From Saccopteryx bilineata (lineage: Eukaryota; Chordata; Mammalia; Chiroptera; Emballonuridae), in assembly GCF_036850765.1 (NCBI RefSeq), contig NC_089490.1:292250982-292314981 (forward strand): 64,000 nt of DNA. Direction: 5' to 3'. Made by a program: the position numbers and the translations under genes. The notes beneath the pieces are model-generated. The model had not been told where the DNA came from and did no database searches. It worked only from the letters and a program-made list of their open reading frames with translations. Shown here piece by piece: positions 1-10,168 of this stretch (positions are counted from its first letter, which is position 1; the number at the start of each line of letters is the position of its first letter).

Positions 1-557
1 AGAGGGCTGCTGCCCAGAGAATGGCGTAAAATGAAATTTGTTGTAAAAACAAACAAACAAACAAACAAACAAAAAAAAACAATGTAAGCAAATTCTAAAA
101 GCACAAGAAGAAAATAAACAGATAAGAGGGTGCTAAGTTTGTCTCCTACGATGTCATAAAAAATGAGCAGTACTAAAAGGTGGGCATGATTCCTGCTGCA
201 TACTTTATAGATGTCAGTGTCATTACCTCTTATTCACATTGAATAATGATGAAGACTTACAGTCAATTTCCCATAACCCTCAGGATGTGATGTAGGTGAT
301 GTATGTGATATATGAGCTGGGGTCAAATTTTATCTCATAAATCAAGAGAATGTGCCTTTCAATGACATAAAGTTTAAAGATTAAATAAGTTATTTGTCTT
401 CTATATTATCAGGTCATAACTGTATATTTAAGAAAATGTATCTAAATACTGTTTCATCTCTGTATTTTATTCAAAATAAATAGTTTTATTTCTCTTTAAA
501 TTTTTTCATTTTAGTATGTAAAATGTATATTTCTAGCTTTATATAAATATAGACATA
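1..557. other. AT-rich DNA, no gene seen
   Basis: Apart from a short (CAAA)n tract at about 48-76, which may be the tail of an element lying outside the window, I see no coding frame or recognisable repeat here. Confidence 0.5.
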
Positions 558-682
558 TATTGGGACAAATGTAGGTTTATAGTTGTGAGAACACAAAACA
601 GAGTTTACTCTTGTATTAGTGTTTATTGATTATCATATTTTCCACATGAGCAACTGTAAAACTACGTTTGCACTACTCTGTA
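558..682. mobile_element. decayed mariner-type MITE
   Basis: The left end (TTGGGACAAATGTAGG, then TTTATAGTTGTGAG) and the right end (GCAACTGTAAAACTACG, then TTTGCACTACTCTG) are imperfect inverted copies, and TA lies at both ends. The same layout is found in the better preserved copy at 49527-49654. It is non-autonomous, too short to code, and its termini are several changes away from a perfect inverted repeat, so it is old. Mariner assignment rests on the TA target and the termini. Confidence 0.6.
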
Positions 683-1379
683 AATACATATACATGATGA
701 TAAAAACATAAGCAGAAAGTTAATCCCATAGTAATAAATATTTTGATTTATTCCATAATATTTAATCACTAAAATAGAATTAAAAACAAAGTATATAACA
801 GTCACTTTTATAAATTACCTGGGATGCTTACATTTAGTTTTCTAAATCATTATACATAATTTATTAAGTTATCAATGAAAATATTAAATCTGAAAATGAT
901 CTGAATTTGCTTAATGAGTCATTTAAGATACTTTTATCTCTCTGTAAAAAATTTTGACAGTTATTTCAAATAAAAATATTAACAAGTGCCTTATTTTTAT
1001 ATTATGTCCTTTGGTAATGATTATACTTCTAGACAAAATTTAAGAAGTCACATCATAGTTTCACCAGAAACGAATTTAAGCCTTAACAACACTGTGGCTC
1101 AGGGGAAGAAAAAAGTGCCTTTAGGGCATCTCTATTTTTTTTTTCATTTTTTATGTCTTTTATAACAACCTTCTCTCTCCTTAGCGACCTCTCTTATACC
1201 CAATTCTACCAGTTTCTCCAAAGCACCCAGTTTATTTCCAATTCTGAGCTTCCCTGTTCTTTCCTTCTTTATCAAAGCATTTTATATTCCACCATGTTCA
1301 TCAGCATAATTACTTATTTATATTGACTGGAGTATGTTGTTAGTACTCTTTTCTATTTCTATCATAATTTAATCTTTAC
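683..1379. other. AT-rich DNA, no gene seen
   Basis: No open frame of note and no repeat I can name. Pyrimidine-rich patches near 1130-1290 look like ordinary low-complexity sequence. Confidence 0.45.
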
Positions 1380-1688
1380 AGTGAACACCAAGAGGGACAG
1401 ACAGGGACAGACAGACAGGAACAGAGAGAGATGAGAAGTATCAATCATCAGTTTTTCTTTGCAACACCTTAGTTGTTCATTGATTGCTTTCTCATATGTG
1501 CCTTGACCATGGGCCTTTTGCAGAACGAGTAACCCCTTGCTCAAGCCAGCGACCTTGGGTCCAAGCTGGTAAGCTTCGCTCAAACCAGATAACCCTGCAC
1601 TCAAGCTGGCAACCCCGGAGTCTTGAACCTGGGTCCTCCACATCCCAGTCCAACGCTCTATCCACTGCGCCAATGCCTGCTCAGGCCA
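1380..1688 (-). mobile_element. tRNA-derived bat SINE (Rhin-1 type)
   Basis: Read on the minus strand it has the tRNA-like head (GGCCTGAGCAGGCATTGGCG, A-box region), a B-box-like part around the GGACCCAGGTTCAAGA run, then the SINE body ending in CTGTCTGTCCCTGTCTGTCC. The same body occurs at 15830, 40941, 46405 and 54341. The head is pseudogene tRNA, not a working tRNA. Target duplications are not clear for this copy. Confidence 0.8.
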
Positions 1689-3186
1689 AGACATTTCTTC
1701 TTAAATTGGTTGATTATAACAATATCTAAATGACAGAGAGCAAACAGAAATCCTTATAAATTCAAAGATTTTCTTCAAATGTACAGAGTTATCAGAATAT
1801 TTCTGACTTCTCAAATTTAAGGCTAAGTAAATATTTTGCTGTGTGATATGTTCCTGAGGATTACATTGAACAAAATTATAACTTACTTTTAAGTACAACT
1901 GTGAAATAAAAATTTTCTGAAAACCAAATTATCTTCTAATCAAAAACAAAAATCAGACAAACAAACCCTAGCCTGAACTGGTATTAAATATTTGTAGTCT
2001 TTATTTAAATGAATATTCATTTTCATTGCATACATGTTTTATGTTTGGTTAGTGGGTACAATAATCAATATAGAGTATATGTATCAAATTAATTTTTTAA
2101 ATTCTGAAATGCCTCCATTTGAAATGCATTTGGCCTTATGGGTATTTAACTATGTACTGTGGACCAGATTAGTGAAACTTTATAATACTCCATCTTTTAT
2201 TTGCAAGTATAATTATGACTTGAATTTCTCCTAGTTAGTTATCTCATGTGGAGGTCAGGATGAAGTTCAGGTTAATAATACCTTATTTTGAAGAGAGATG
2301 ATTTATATCTTAAGAATGTAATATGAGTGCAGGTATTATCCCTTATTTGACATATGGAGGCTGAGAAATTTAAAGATGGAATAGCTTGCTCAATGTCACG
2401 ATTGACTGACACGACTAGGTCACCACTAATCATAGCTCAGCACCACCCTCAGTGGTTGTATTATTGCTTTCATCTTCACCATCTCTCATTCCTCCTGTAG
2501 TATTCAGTTTAGACACAGGATTCTTAGGCTTAAATGAATTCAAGCTGAGAAGTGTGTAGGTGACAATGGCTTTTGAAAACATCAATATTTTCTCATCAGC
2601 TTTCATTGTCTATGGTATGGCAACATGACAAGTCCCAAGGAAGAGAGATATTTCTGAAAATATGACTCCTTTGTTGCATTTATGAAAGACCAGCATGAGC
2701 TCCAAGCCTGATTTTTGTAACTAGTACAAATCAGTGCGACAGGATTTCAGGATGTAACTTTATCTACTTTATTAAATCATTATGTGATTAGTTAATTGAT
2801 TACTAATGAGTAGTCTTATCTTTTTATATATTAATATGTGTTTGTTTATTCAATAAGATTTCTATATGGAAGGGTTTACAACAGGTTGAAGGACTATTAA
2901 TTTATAGGCAATGTCACAACTGTTCAAGTCAGTAGTGAATACAAGTCACAGGGAAGATGATAGAACATTCCTCATAAAACTTAGCTTCATATAAAATGCA
3001 CTTAGTTTTAAATAACTTCAGGATACATAGTACATAGTAAGCATCACTAAAGGATAGTATACTTGAGAAATTATTTGTCAATATTAAATATAACTTTTTT
3101 TGTTTTTTATAACTAGATTCAAGACTCTTACATACTTTATTTTTAAGTGTTTGTCTAAAGACTGCTTTTAAACCTTCATAGCTCTG
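1689..3186. other. unclassified DNA with one MIR-like remnant
   Basis: No gene. At about 2325-2440 the order of motifs (TATTATCCC, then GGAGGCTGAGAAATTTAAAGATG, then GCTTGCTCAATGTCAC) resembles an antisense MIR core. The rest is AT-rich and unassigned. Confidence 0.4.
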
Positions 3187-3930
3187 TGTAAGACCACTAG
3201 CCATGGCCACCATCACAGCCCATGCAGGTTCGCATTTGATTCGGACAGACGGTAATGAAATAATGGAGCCAAGAACTGGTGGGCCATTACCTTTCATCTT
3301 AGCTCGCACCTGGCAGGAGAGAAATACACACAGTGGGAAAACACTTCCCTTTTCATTCAGGGATCCCAAAGCCACTGACTCATCTGAGTTTTCCTAAATC
3401 AAAGGTTTCTACCTCACCAGCCTTATTCACCTCTGTTCCCCATCTCCTTCTCTCTGTACAAACTCTGCACAAACTAGCTTCTCTTTCAGCCCTCTGCCAT
3501 CTTGACTGCCTCTCCTCTGCAATGCTAATGGCAGGAACCTAGCAAGCAAGAGCCCACGGTCTGCTTCATTTTATAGTGTAGAAATTTAAAAAAAAAGAAA
3601 TTAAAGCCTTTGAGCCAATATACAAATAAGGAAGTCTCTGATACAAAGCCACTTATCTGAGGCATAAATGGGATTTCATATAAGAATGCACCACCCCATA
3701 TCATGCAACAGTCAAGGTTGTAAGGAAAAGCTTAGTTTTGAGAAGATCTTAGTATTAGAAGGATGTTCAAAAGATCTTAGTATTAAAAGGGTGGGAAAGG
3801 CTTAGTCTTAAAACTAAGCCTTAGGCTATGAAGACTTTGCCAGTTTACAGCCTGTCTCCCATACCCAATGCAAACTATAAGTAAGAAAACATATATATCA
3901 TATTTATAAACTTATTTGACTAACACTCTG
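3182..3930. repeat. CTCTG target-site duplication of solo LTR A
   Basis: CTCTG lies directly before the LTR (3182-3186) and directly after it (3926-3930). A 5-bp duplication next to TG...CA ends is what a retroviral integrase leaves. Confidence 0.85.
3187..3925 (-). mobile_element. solo LTR A, class III ERV family, type 1 U3
   Basis: On the minus strand it starts TGTTAGTCAAATAAGTTTAT and ends with GTCTTACA, matching the ends of the provirus LTRs at 6884 and 12380. It is 739 bp, longer than the 523-bp provirus LTRs, and includes a block they lack. A 14-bp motif (AGATCTTAGTATTA on plus) is duplicated 28 bp apart at 3744 and 3772. It is flanked by a perfect 5-bp duplication, so it is a recombined single LTR. 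Short open frames inside it are chance. Confidence 0.85.
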
Positions 3931-4630
3931 CTGTGTTAGAAGTGTAGATGATATTGTGGGTGACTCATCAAAGAAATGCTTTACTGATGTTGCAAAAAAA
4001 GTGCTTTACAAAAAAAGGCGGTTGGCTTGCTGAAAGAGTAGGTGTTAGTAAAATTGGGTTGGTCCACAAACCGATCAAGTAGCTCCTGTCCATCATGGCT
4101 CACTTCCAAAAACAGAAACCACATTTCCTGAAATAGAGGCTGCTTCCATCCTCACTGCTTGAATGTTCTCCATTGCTTATTTCTTACCTTCTGCTTTGTC
4201 TTGACCAAAAGTTAGTTATGCTTCTCTCCTCACTACAGTTCTCTAAATTCCAACTGCTCCCAAGTTTAAGTGGAACATAAGCTAATCAGGTTGTCCTAGG
4301 AATTGGCTAAGTATATAAAATACTGTTTCTGTCAGATCCCGCTGATCATTTTCTCTTGCTTGCCTATATTTCTGCTAATCTTTATTACCCCTTTTTGCCA
4401 CATTTTTGTGGGGAAAAGTGCCTTTTTCCATTTGATTTTAAGATACATGTAAATTTTAAAGTTCTAAGCATTCTGCTTTGTAATTTCTCTTATTTCTATG
4501 CAAAATAGTTCCCTGTACAGAGTTAGATTTATTTGACACTACCCTTAGCTTGAGTTTAGATGCAAAGAGAGGGGCAGAATAGGGCCAACTGTTCTGACAA
4601 AATGTCCAAGGACATTGTCCCTGATGTGCC
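3926..4630. other. unclassified DNA between two LTRs
   Basis: About 700 bp with no coding potential that I can support. It contains no element that I can name. Confidence 0.4.
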
Positions 4631-5357
4631 TGTTGGGCAGATAAAATATATTATACTCACTTTGTTAAAGATGGCGCTGCCCATGTGGAAGCCCGTTGCC
4701 CAGGTGATTATATTAGTTGTCCTTCTTGCTTGGGATGTGCATGATTATATTAATGTGTGTTGGGAGTGGGCTGTTGGCAGGCAGGATCCTTGTAGCCTGG
4801 GGCTTGGTTTTAGGACTAAGCCTTTCCCACCCTTTTTGATGTGGGGTGGTGCACTCTCAAGAGGAATCCCATTATGCCTCAGATAATTGACTTTGTATCA
4901 GAGATTTCCTTGTTTCTATATTGGATTAAAGGTTTTGATTTCTACACTATAAAGTGGGGCAGACATGAAGCTTGCTCTCTCTTGATTCCTGAGATTCGCA
5001 TTAGAGGAGAGAGCAGAGAAAGGAGAGCAGTGAAAGGCCATGTGGAAGAGAGGAGAGGCAGCCAAGATGGTGGAGTGCTGAGAGAGAAGGAGATGGGAAA
5101 CAGAGGTGAATAAGGCTGGTGAGCTAGAAACCTTTAATTCTAGGAAACCCAGATAAGTCAGTGACTTTGGGAGCCCTGAATGGAAATGGAAGTATTTTGA
5201 CACTGTGTGTGTTTCTTGCCCACCGGGTACAAGGTAGAATTAAAGGTAATGGCCCACCAGTTCTTGGCTCCATTATTTCATTACTGTCTGTCCGAATCTA
5301 ATGTGAACCTGCATGGGCCAGGTGGCTGTGATGGTGGCTGTGGCTACTGGCCTTATA
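4631..5357 (+). mobile_element. solo LTR B, class III ERV family, type 2 U3
   Basis: Starts TGTTGGGCAGATAAAATATA and ends ...CTACTGGCCTTATA, colinear over the downstream half with the other family LTRs (TATA region CACTATAAAGTGG near 4945, then the CCAAGATGG motif near 5060, then AATGGCCCACCAGTT). Its first 150-200 bp differ from LTR A and match LTRs C and D instead. The last bases are TTATA rather than TTACA and I find no convincing 5-bp duplication, so the right edge may be altered. Confidence 0.75.
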
Positions 5358-5873
5358 CCACCTCAAGAGTAGTCTCAAGGAGGCTGCCAGCCCTGCCAGG
5401 AGTGTTCCACTGTGTGGGGAAGTCAAATCAGGGGATGCCTGATCGTTGTAGAGCTTGGGCTCTAATTGGATACCTCAATCAATGGTTGTCTTCCCCATCA
5501 AGGATAGAAAGATAAATATCCCACCTTATTATTCTCCATGAGTTGAGGTCTTAAAAAATAACAAAACAATACCACAGGAAAAAAAGTAGTTTATATAAAG
5601 GCTGAACTTATTAATTTTCCAGGAAGAGAAGGTTCATATCACTCTGGAATGACTTCACAACTAGCTCTGGCTGTGTTATGTAGGTGCTGGATACAGGGCC
5701 AAAATAGTTACGTTAAATTGTAAAATTTTCAGACATTTTTGATTGGTTACTAAAATAAATACTTTTTTTTAACTGATAATTTTAAATCATGTTATATTCT
5801 GGTTGGATTTTATATCCAGGCTCAATTCTTAAGTTCTGGGGAATTTTAAGGATCAAACTGGCATGTTGACTTG
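5358..5873. other. unclassified DNA
   Basis: No gene and no nameable repeat between LTR B and LTR C. Confidence 0.4.
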
Positions 5874-6550
5874 TGTAAGGCCAGGAGCCGCCATCGTGGC
5901 CATTCACATGCAGGTTCGCATTGGATTCGGACAGTCGGTAAAGAAACAGCGGAGCCGCAAACTGGTGGGCCATAGTCTTTAATCCTAGCTTGCACCCAGC
6001 GGGCAAGTAAAAATACACACTGGGCTCCAAAACCCAGTCACATTCAGTGCTCACAAAGCCACTGACTTATCCGAGTTTCCTAGAATCAAAGGTTTCTAGC
6101 TCACCAGTTTTATTCTCCTCAGTTCCCCATCTCCTTCCTTATCCCAAATACAAACTCTACACAAACTGGCATCTCACTCAGCACTCCACCATCTTGGCTG
6201 CTTCTCCTGGCCTCCTCCATGTGGCCTTTCTCTGCTCTCCTCTGCTCTCTCTTCTAATGATGATCTCAGGAACCAAGAGCCCAAGTTCCCGCTTCGTCCC
6301 CATTTTATAGTGTAGAAATCCAAACTCTTAATCCAATATACAAAATAGGGAAGTCTCTAACACGAAGTCACTTCTCTGAGGCATGATTGGATTGTACTAC
6401 CCCACATCAAAATGGGTGGGAGAGGCTTAATCCCAAAACCAAGCCCCAGGCTACAATGGTCCTGTCTGCCTCCAACACACATTAATATCACCTGGGCGAC
6501 GGCATCTTTAACAAAGTGAGCATAATACATTTTATCCGCCCAACAACTTG
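5869..6550. repeat. ACTTG target-site duplication of solo LTR C
   Basis: ACTTG at 5869-5873 and again at 6546-6550, immediately outside the LTR ends. Confidence 0.85.
5874..6545 (-). mobile_element. solo LTR C, class III ERV family, type 2 U3
   Basis: On the minus strand it begins TGTTGGGCGGATAAAATGTA and ends ...TCCTGGCCTTACA. It is 672 bp. It shares the type 2 U3 start with LTRs B and D and the downstream half with the whole family. The perfect 5-bp duplication shows that it is one clean insertion. Confidence 0.85.
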
Positions 6551-6864
6551 CAAACATTTTAAGTAAAGTATTTCTTTACAGGGGTCAATGATGTTTCTGA
6601 GACATTAATCTCTAATAGAGTACATGAAACATGTTATGCCAGCAAATTTGTGTCAAATGATAGTAAACTATGTGACTGTTAGTAAAGTGGTATGCTCATG
6701 AGTCCACAAATATAGACTACTGTATTGTCAATGTTCCCAACAACCCTGAAATCTTAAAGGTAAATGTGAATTTAGGACAAATAAGCCACTTTATTAACAG
6801 AAGTCTAAAAAACAGGTTTCAATTCTTAAAATGTTTCCCAGTCACTAAACATAAACCCTAGTCT
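6546..6864. other. unclassified AT-rich DNA
   Basis: No gene or nameable repeat seen. Confidence 0.4.
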
Positions 6865-6883
6865 TAACCTCTGTATTAGTCTG
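6865..6883 (+). repeat. left piece of an ancient interspersed repeat
   Basis: The sequence CTCTGTATTAGTCTG matches the start of a very common old mammalian repeat that continues with a CTGGAGGCTAGAAGTC-type segment. That segment is found on the other side of the provirus at 12908-13060, so the provirus landed inside it. I do not name the family. Confidence 0.5.
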
Positions 6884-7406
6884 TGTTGGTCAAATAAGTT
6901 TGTAAACATGATATATATGTTTGCTCACTTGTGACTTATAATGGGTGTGGGGTACAGGCTATAAGCAGGCCAGGTTGTTGTAGCCTGAGGTTTGGTTTTG
7001 GGACTAAGCTTTTCCCCACACCCTTGACTGATTGTATGATCTGGGTGGTGCACTCTCATGAGAAATCCAATTATGCCTTGGATAAGTGACTTTGTATTGG
7101 AGACTTCCTTGTTTGTATATTGGATTAAGGGATTTTGGTTTTCTACACTATAAAGTGGGACAGACCAGGAGCTCAGACACACAGTTCCTGCTATCACAAT
7201 TGCAGGGCTCCCCTGATCCCTTGCCCTTCATGGGAAGAGCTGGTTTTCTGCTTTTCCCTTGTCTTCTTTTGTGGTTTGCCTGTCTTGGTGAGACACCAAT
7301 AAATAGGATGGCCCCCATCCTCTGACTCCGCCATTTCTTTATCGCCTGCCCGAATCCAATGGGAACCTGCATGTGAATGGTCACGATGACGGCTCCTGGC
7401 CTTACA
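6884..7406 (+). mobile_element. 5' LTR of the class III provirus
   Basis: 523 bp, from TGTTGGTCAAATAAG to GGCCTTACA. A TATA box (TATAAA) lies at 7149-7154 and a polyadenylation signal (AATAAA) at 7298-7303, so U3/R and R/U5 borders probably fall near 7175 and 7320. It differs from the 3' LTR at three single bases (near 6927, 6953 and 7188) and by indels of 1, 1 and 2 bp. Confidence 0.92.
7149..7154 (+). promoter_or_regulatory. TATA box of the 5' LTR
   Basis: TATAAA within CTACACTATAAAGTGGGAC. The same context (ACTATAAAGTGG) is found in the related solo LTRs, which supports it as the conserved core promoter of the family. Transcription would begin about 25-30 bp downstream. Confidence 0.65.
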
Positions 7407-7408
7407 AC

Positions 7409-7431
7409 TGGCGTAGTTTCCGGCAGGATTC
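7409..7431 (+). promoter_or_regulatory. primer-binding site, tRNA-Ser-like
   Basis: Two bases after the LTR end the sequence reads TGGCGTAGT, TTC, CGGCAGGATTC. The two outer blocks (20 bases) match the complement of the 3' end of vertebrate tRNA-Ser(AGA) plus CCA, as I recall it; TTC is an extra three bases. A serine primer is what defines HERV-S-like class III elements. The extra bases may be a private change. Confidence 0.65.
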
Positions 7432-7441
7432 AGAGATTGGT

Positions 7442-8854
7442 ATGGAGCCACCATCCTTGATGGGTGGGATAGAGTACTGGTTGCTGCTCTGGCTCCCCAT
7501 GGCTGTCCTTTTAGGGGCCATGAGCTACATGTTTTTTACTCAAGAGGAAACTGCCCGAGGTCAAAAGCTTCAGCATGAATTGCAAACAGAATGGCAGAAA
7601 AGGCTGGAACTGGAGCGAGCACTGGAGAAGGAATTACGGGTTCGAGAGTTGCAGTTTACCCTGGAAGCTGAACGTCTTCACCGGCAGTTGTTGGAGAAAC
7701 ACCTCCGGATTCAAGAGCTCGAGTCTCAGCTTCTGGCCAAAACCCAGCAGCCACAGGAGCCTAAACGGTCACCAAAGAAGCAGCAGCATCCGTGCCGGTG
7801 GATTGGCTTTGAGTCAGCGGGAGCAGGCGCTTGCGACTCCTCTTCTGAGGATGAGAAGGCTCAGGCTGAAGCTGCCATACGCACACTGAGAGCCCGACCA
7901 GTTGTCGCCAAGAAGGTAAAAACCCAGCAACAAAGAGTCCCTCAGGGGCAGCCACAGCCTCCTGCCCAGGTAATGGAACACTCTGTGGTCCGGCCCTATA
8001 CCCAGGCAGAGCTGATGGAGTTGGGGGCACAATTTAGGCAGAAACCTACTGAATCCCTGGTAGCCTGGTTACTACGATTACGGGATATAGGGGTGGATGG
8101 CATCATGCTCTCCGGAACAGAGATGGAGAAATTGGCCGCCATTACCACACACTCTTCCTTGAGGCAGCGTCTTCAGAACTGCCATGGCAACCCAGGAGAC
8201 CATACCCTATTAGAATGGGTGATGGCTGCCATTCGTATGGTCTGGCAGAATGCTGGAGAACTGCCGGGGGCAATGAGTCGGTGGCAGTGCTACAGTGAGT
8301 TAGTAAAGGTCCTTCGAGAACTAGGTATGAAGAATGCTCTTTTCAACCCTGGGTCTCGTGGGCCAGACGAAGAAGTGTTTACGGCCAAAATGAGGGAATT
8401 TGTCCTTGCAAGCGCCCCGTCAGCCCTTTTTGGGTCACTTGTGGCTATCTTGGGCCCCTATGTGGGGCAGCCCATCAATGCAGTTACACAGATGGTAGCA
8501 GATTTGGGAGAGCTGGAGGCCGCTCGGGATCATAAAGCAGTGAGGGCTGCTGCCTATGTTTCCCCCCCAACTAACAAGGGAAATGGGCCTGTAAAGGTTA
8601 CCCGAACGCAGATGTGGGTAGACTTGATTGCGGTTGGAGCAGATAAGGGGAAATTGGATGGCCAGTCTAATAAAATTCTTTTGGAGCTTTGGCGGCAGCT
8701 TAAACCAGAACAGAAGTTCCAGCCACTGAGACGAAAGGCCCCAGCAGCTACCAATAAAACGTTTGGTGCGCGCACAGCTCGGTTACAAGATTATATGATA
8801 GAGACAGCCGAGGGAGAGGGGAACTCCCAAGACCCATTGTACCAGTTTGAATAG
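7442..8854 (+). CDS. gag: Gag polyprotein of the class III provirus
   Basis: A 470-codon frame from ATG 7442 to TAG 8852-8854. I prefer this start to an upstream in-frame ATG at 7373, which lies in U5 before the primer site; 7442 also has G at -3 and +4. Residues about 11-31 are strongly hydrophobic and could be a signal anchor. Residues about 37-105 are rich in Glu, Arg, Leu and Gln with heptad spacing, a likely coiled coil. After a charged proline-rich linker comes a capsid-like region (about 195-400, with a WLLRLRDIG block). No CCHC zinc knuckle is present. Gag forms the particle; with no env it would act inside the cell. The frame is uninterrupted. The TAG is in frame with the following protease, suggesting stop read-through. 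Confidence 0.85.
   Translation: MEPPSLMGGIEYWLLLWLPMAVLLGAMSYMFFTQEETARGQKLQHELQTEWQKRLELERALEKELRVRELQFTLEAERLHRQLLEKHLRIQELESQLLAKTQQPQEPKRSPKKQQHPCRWIGFESAGAGACDSSSEDEKAQAEAAIRTLRARPVVAKKVKTQQQRVPQGQPQPPAQVMEHSVVRPYTQAELMELGAQFRQKPTESLVAWLLRLRDIGVDGIMLSGTEMEKLAAITTHSSLRQRLQNCHGNPGDHTLLEWVMAAIRMVWQNAGELPGAMSRWQCYSELVKVLRELGMKNALFNPGSRGPDEEVFTAKMREFVLASAPSALFGSLVAILGPYVGQPINAVTQMVADLGELEAARDHKAVRAAAYVSPPTNKGNGPVKVTRTQMWVDLIAVGADKGKLDGQSNKILLELWRQLKPEQKFQPLRRKAPAATNKTFGARTARLQDYMIETAEGEGNSQDPLYQFE
8852..8854 (+). promoter_or_regulatory. in-frame TAG between gag and pol, possible read-through stop
   Basis: The same frame continues open after this TAG for 438 codons. The stop is followed by G, and a small hairpin can form at 8871-8883 (CCCG, loop TCTAA, CGGG). 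Gammaretroviruses express Pol by suppressing a gag UAG in just this arrangement, but they use a stronger pseudoknot, so use here is inference. Confidence 0.5.
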
Positions 8855-10168
8855 GAAAAAGGCCGAGGGACCCGTCTAACGGGGATGGGCGGGGACCGGA
8901 GGCCACATGTGGAACTGGCTATCCACTGGTCCCCTTCCAACGTACAACAGGTGTTGGCCTTGGTGGATACAGATGCAGAATGTTCCCTTCTCTATGGAAA
9001 CCCAGAGCGGTTTGCTGGGACCCCAGTGGCCATTGACGGTTATGGGGGCCAAACTGTCCAAGTGAAGCCAATAACTATTCCATTGGGGATAGGGAGACTG
9101 CCTCCTAAGCCATATAAGGTGTATGTATCTCCTATTCCTGAATATATTTTGGGGGTAGATGTCTTGCAAGGACTGTGGTTGGAAACTACAGCTGGGGAGT
9201 TCCGGCTGCGGATCAGGGTTGTGAAGGCAGTATTGCGGGGACATGCATCACATTCCCCTTTGCAATTACCCATCCCTCGGCGTGTGACTAACACCAAGCA
9301 GTACCGCCTGCCAGGTGGTTATGAAGAAGTCACAGGGACAATCCTTGAACTAGAAAAGGTGGGGATCATCCGGCCAGCACACAGTCCTTACAACTCCCCA
9401 GTATGGCCTGTGCGCAAAGCAGATGGAACCTGGAGAATGACAGTAGATTACAGGGAACTTAATAAAGTTGTTCCCCCTTTGCACGCTGCTGTTCCCTTGA
9501 TAGCTAACATGATGGATCGGCTAAGCCATGAGTTGGGGACATACCACTTTGTGGCAGACTTGGCCAATGCTTTTTTCTCTATTGATATAGCCGCAGAGAG
9601 TCAAGACCAATTTGCCTTCAGTTGGGAAGGGAGACAATGGACCTTTACAGTGTTACCCCAGGGCTATTTGCATAGCCCCACCTTGTGCCATGGGCTGGTG
9701 GCTGCTGACCTGGCTAAATGGAAACAGCCAGAGGTAGTCCGCATGTACCATTATATTGATGATATTATGCTAACTAGTGATTCTCTTTCAGAATTGGAGC
9801 AAGCAGTCCCTACCCTGCTATCCCATTTGAAAGCATGTGGCTGGGCAGTTAACGAGAACAAATTACAAGGACCTGGGTTATCTGTTAAATTCTTGGGAGT
9901 TGTCTGGTCGGGTAAGACAAAAGTTATCCCTGACGCAGTTATAGATAAGATTCAAGCATACCCCGTGCCCACTACGGTAAAACAGTTACAGGAATTCTTA
10001 GGTTTGTTGGGGTATTGGCGAGCATTTATACCGCATTTGGCTCAGTTACTATGCCCCTTGTACAACCTTATTCGAAAGGGGGTTCGCTGGGATTGGACTG
10101 AGCAGGCGCAAGGTTCATTTGCAGCTGCTAAGAGCTGTCAAGGTGGCACAGGCCTTGAATGTGTTTGA
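8855..10168 (+). pseudogene. pol: pro-pol part 1: protease and reverse transcriptase, cut by a frameshift
   Basis: The frame continues from the gag TAG; its first ATG is at 8885. Numbered from 8885, residues about 25-110 are a retroviral aspartic protease: the active site reads DTDAEC instead of DTGA (codon GAT at 8972-8974), and ILGVD marks the later strand. Reverse transcriptase follows at about 145-420: VDYRELN, VADLANAFFSI, LPQGYLHSP, and YIDD at residues 290-293 (9752-9763), all intact. The frame leaves the pol homology near 10130 and stops at 10166-10168 just after. The protein would convert genomic RNA to DNA. The Gly-to-Asp change in the protease is expected to be harmful. Everything else is well preserved, in line with a recent insertion. 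Confidence 0.85.

Noticed and set aside
7373..7441. Upstream in-frame ATG as the start of gag
   Set aside because: It lies in LTR U5 before the primer site; ATG 7442 is downstream of the primer site with a better start context.
10119..10168. Programmed ribosomal frameshift in pol
   Set aside because: No slippery heptamer and the position inside pol is not one used by known retroviruses; a mutation is simpler.
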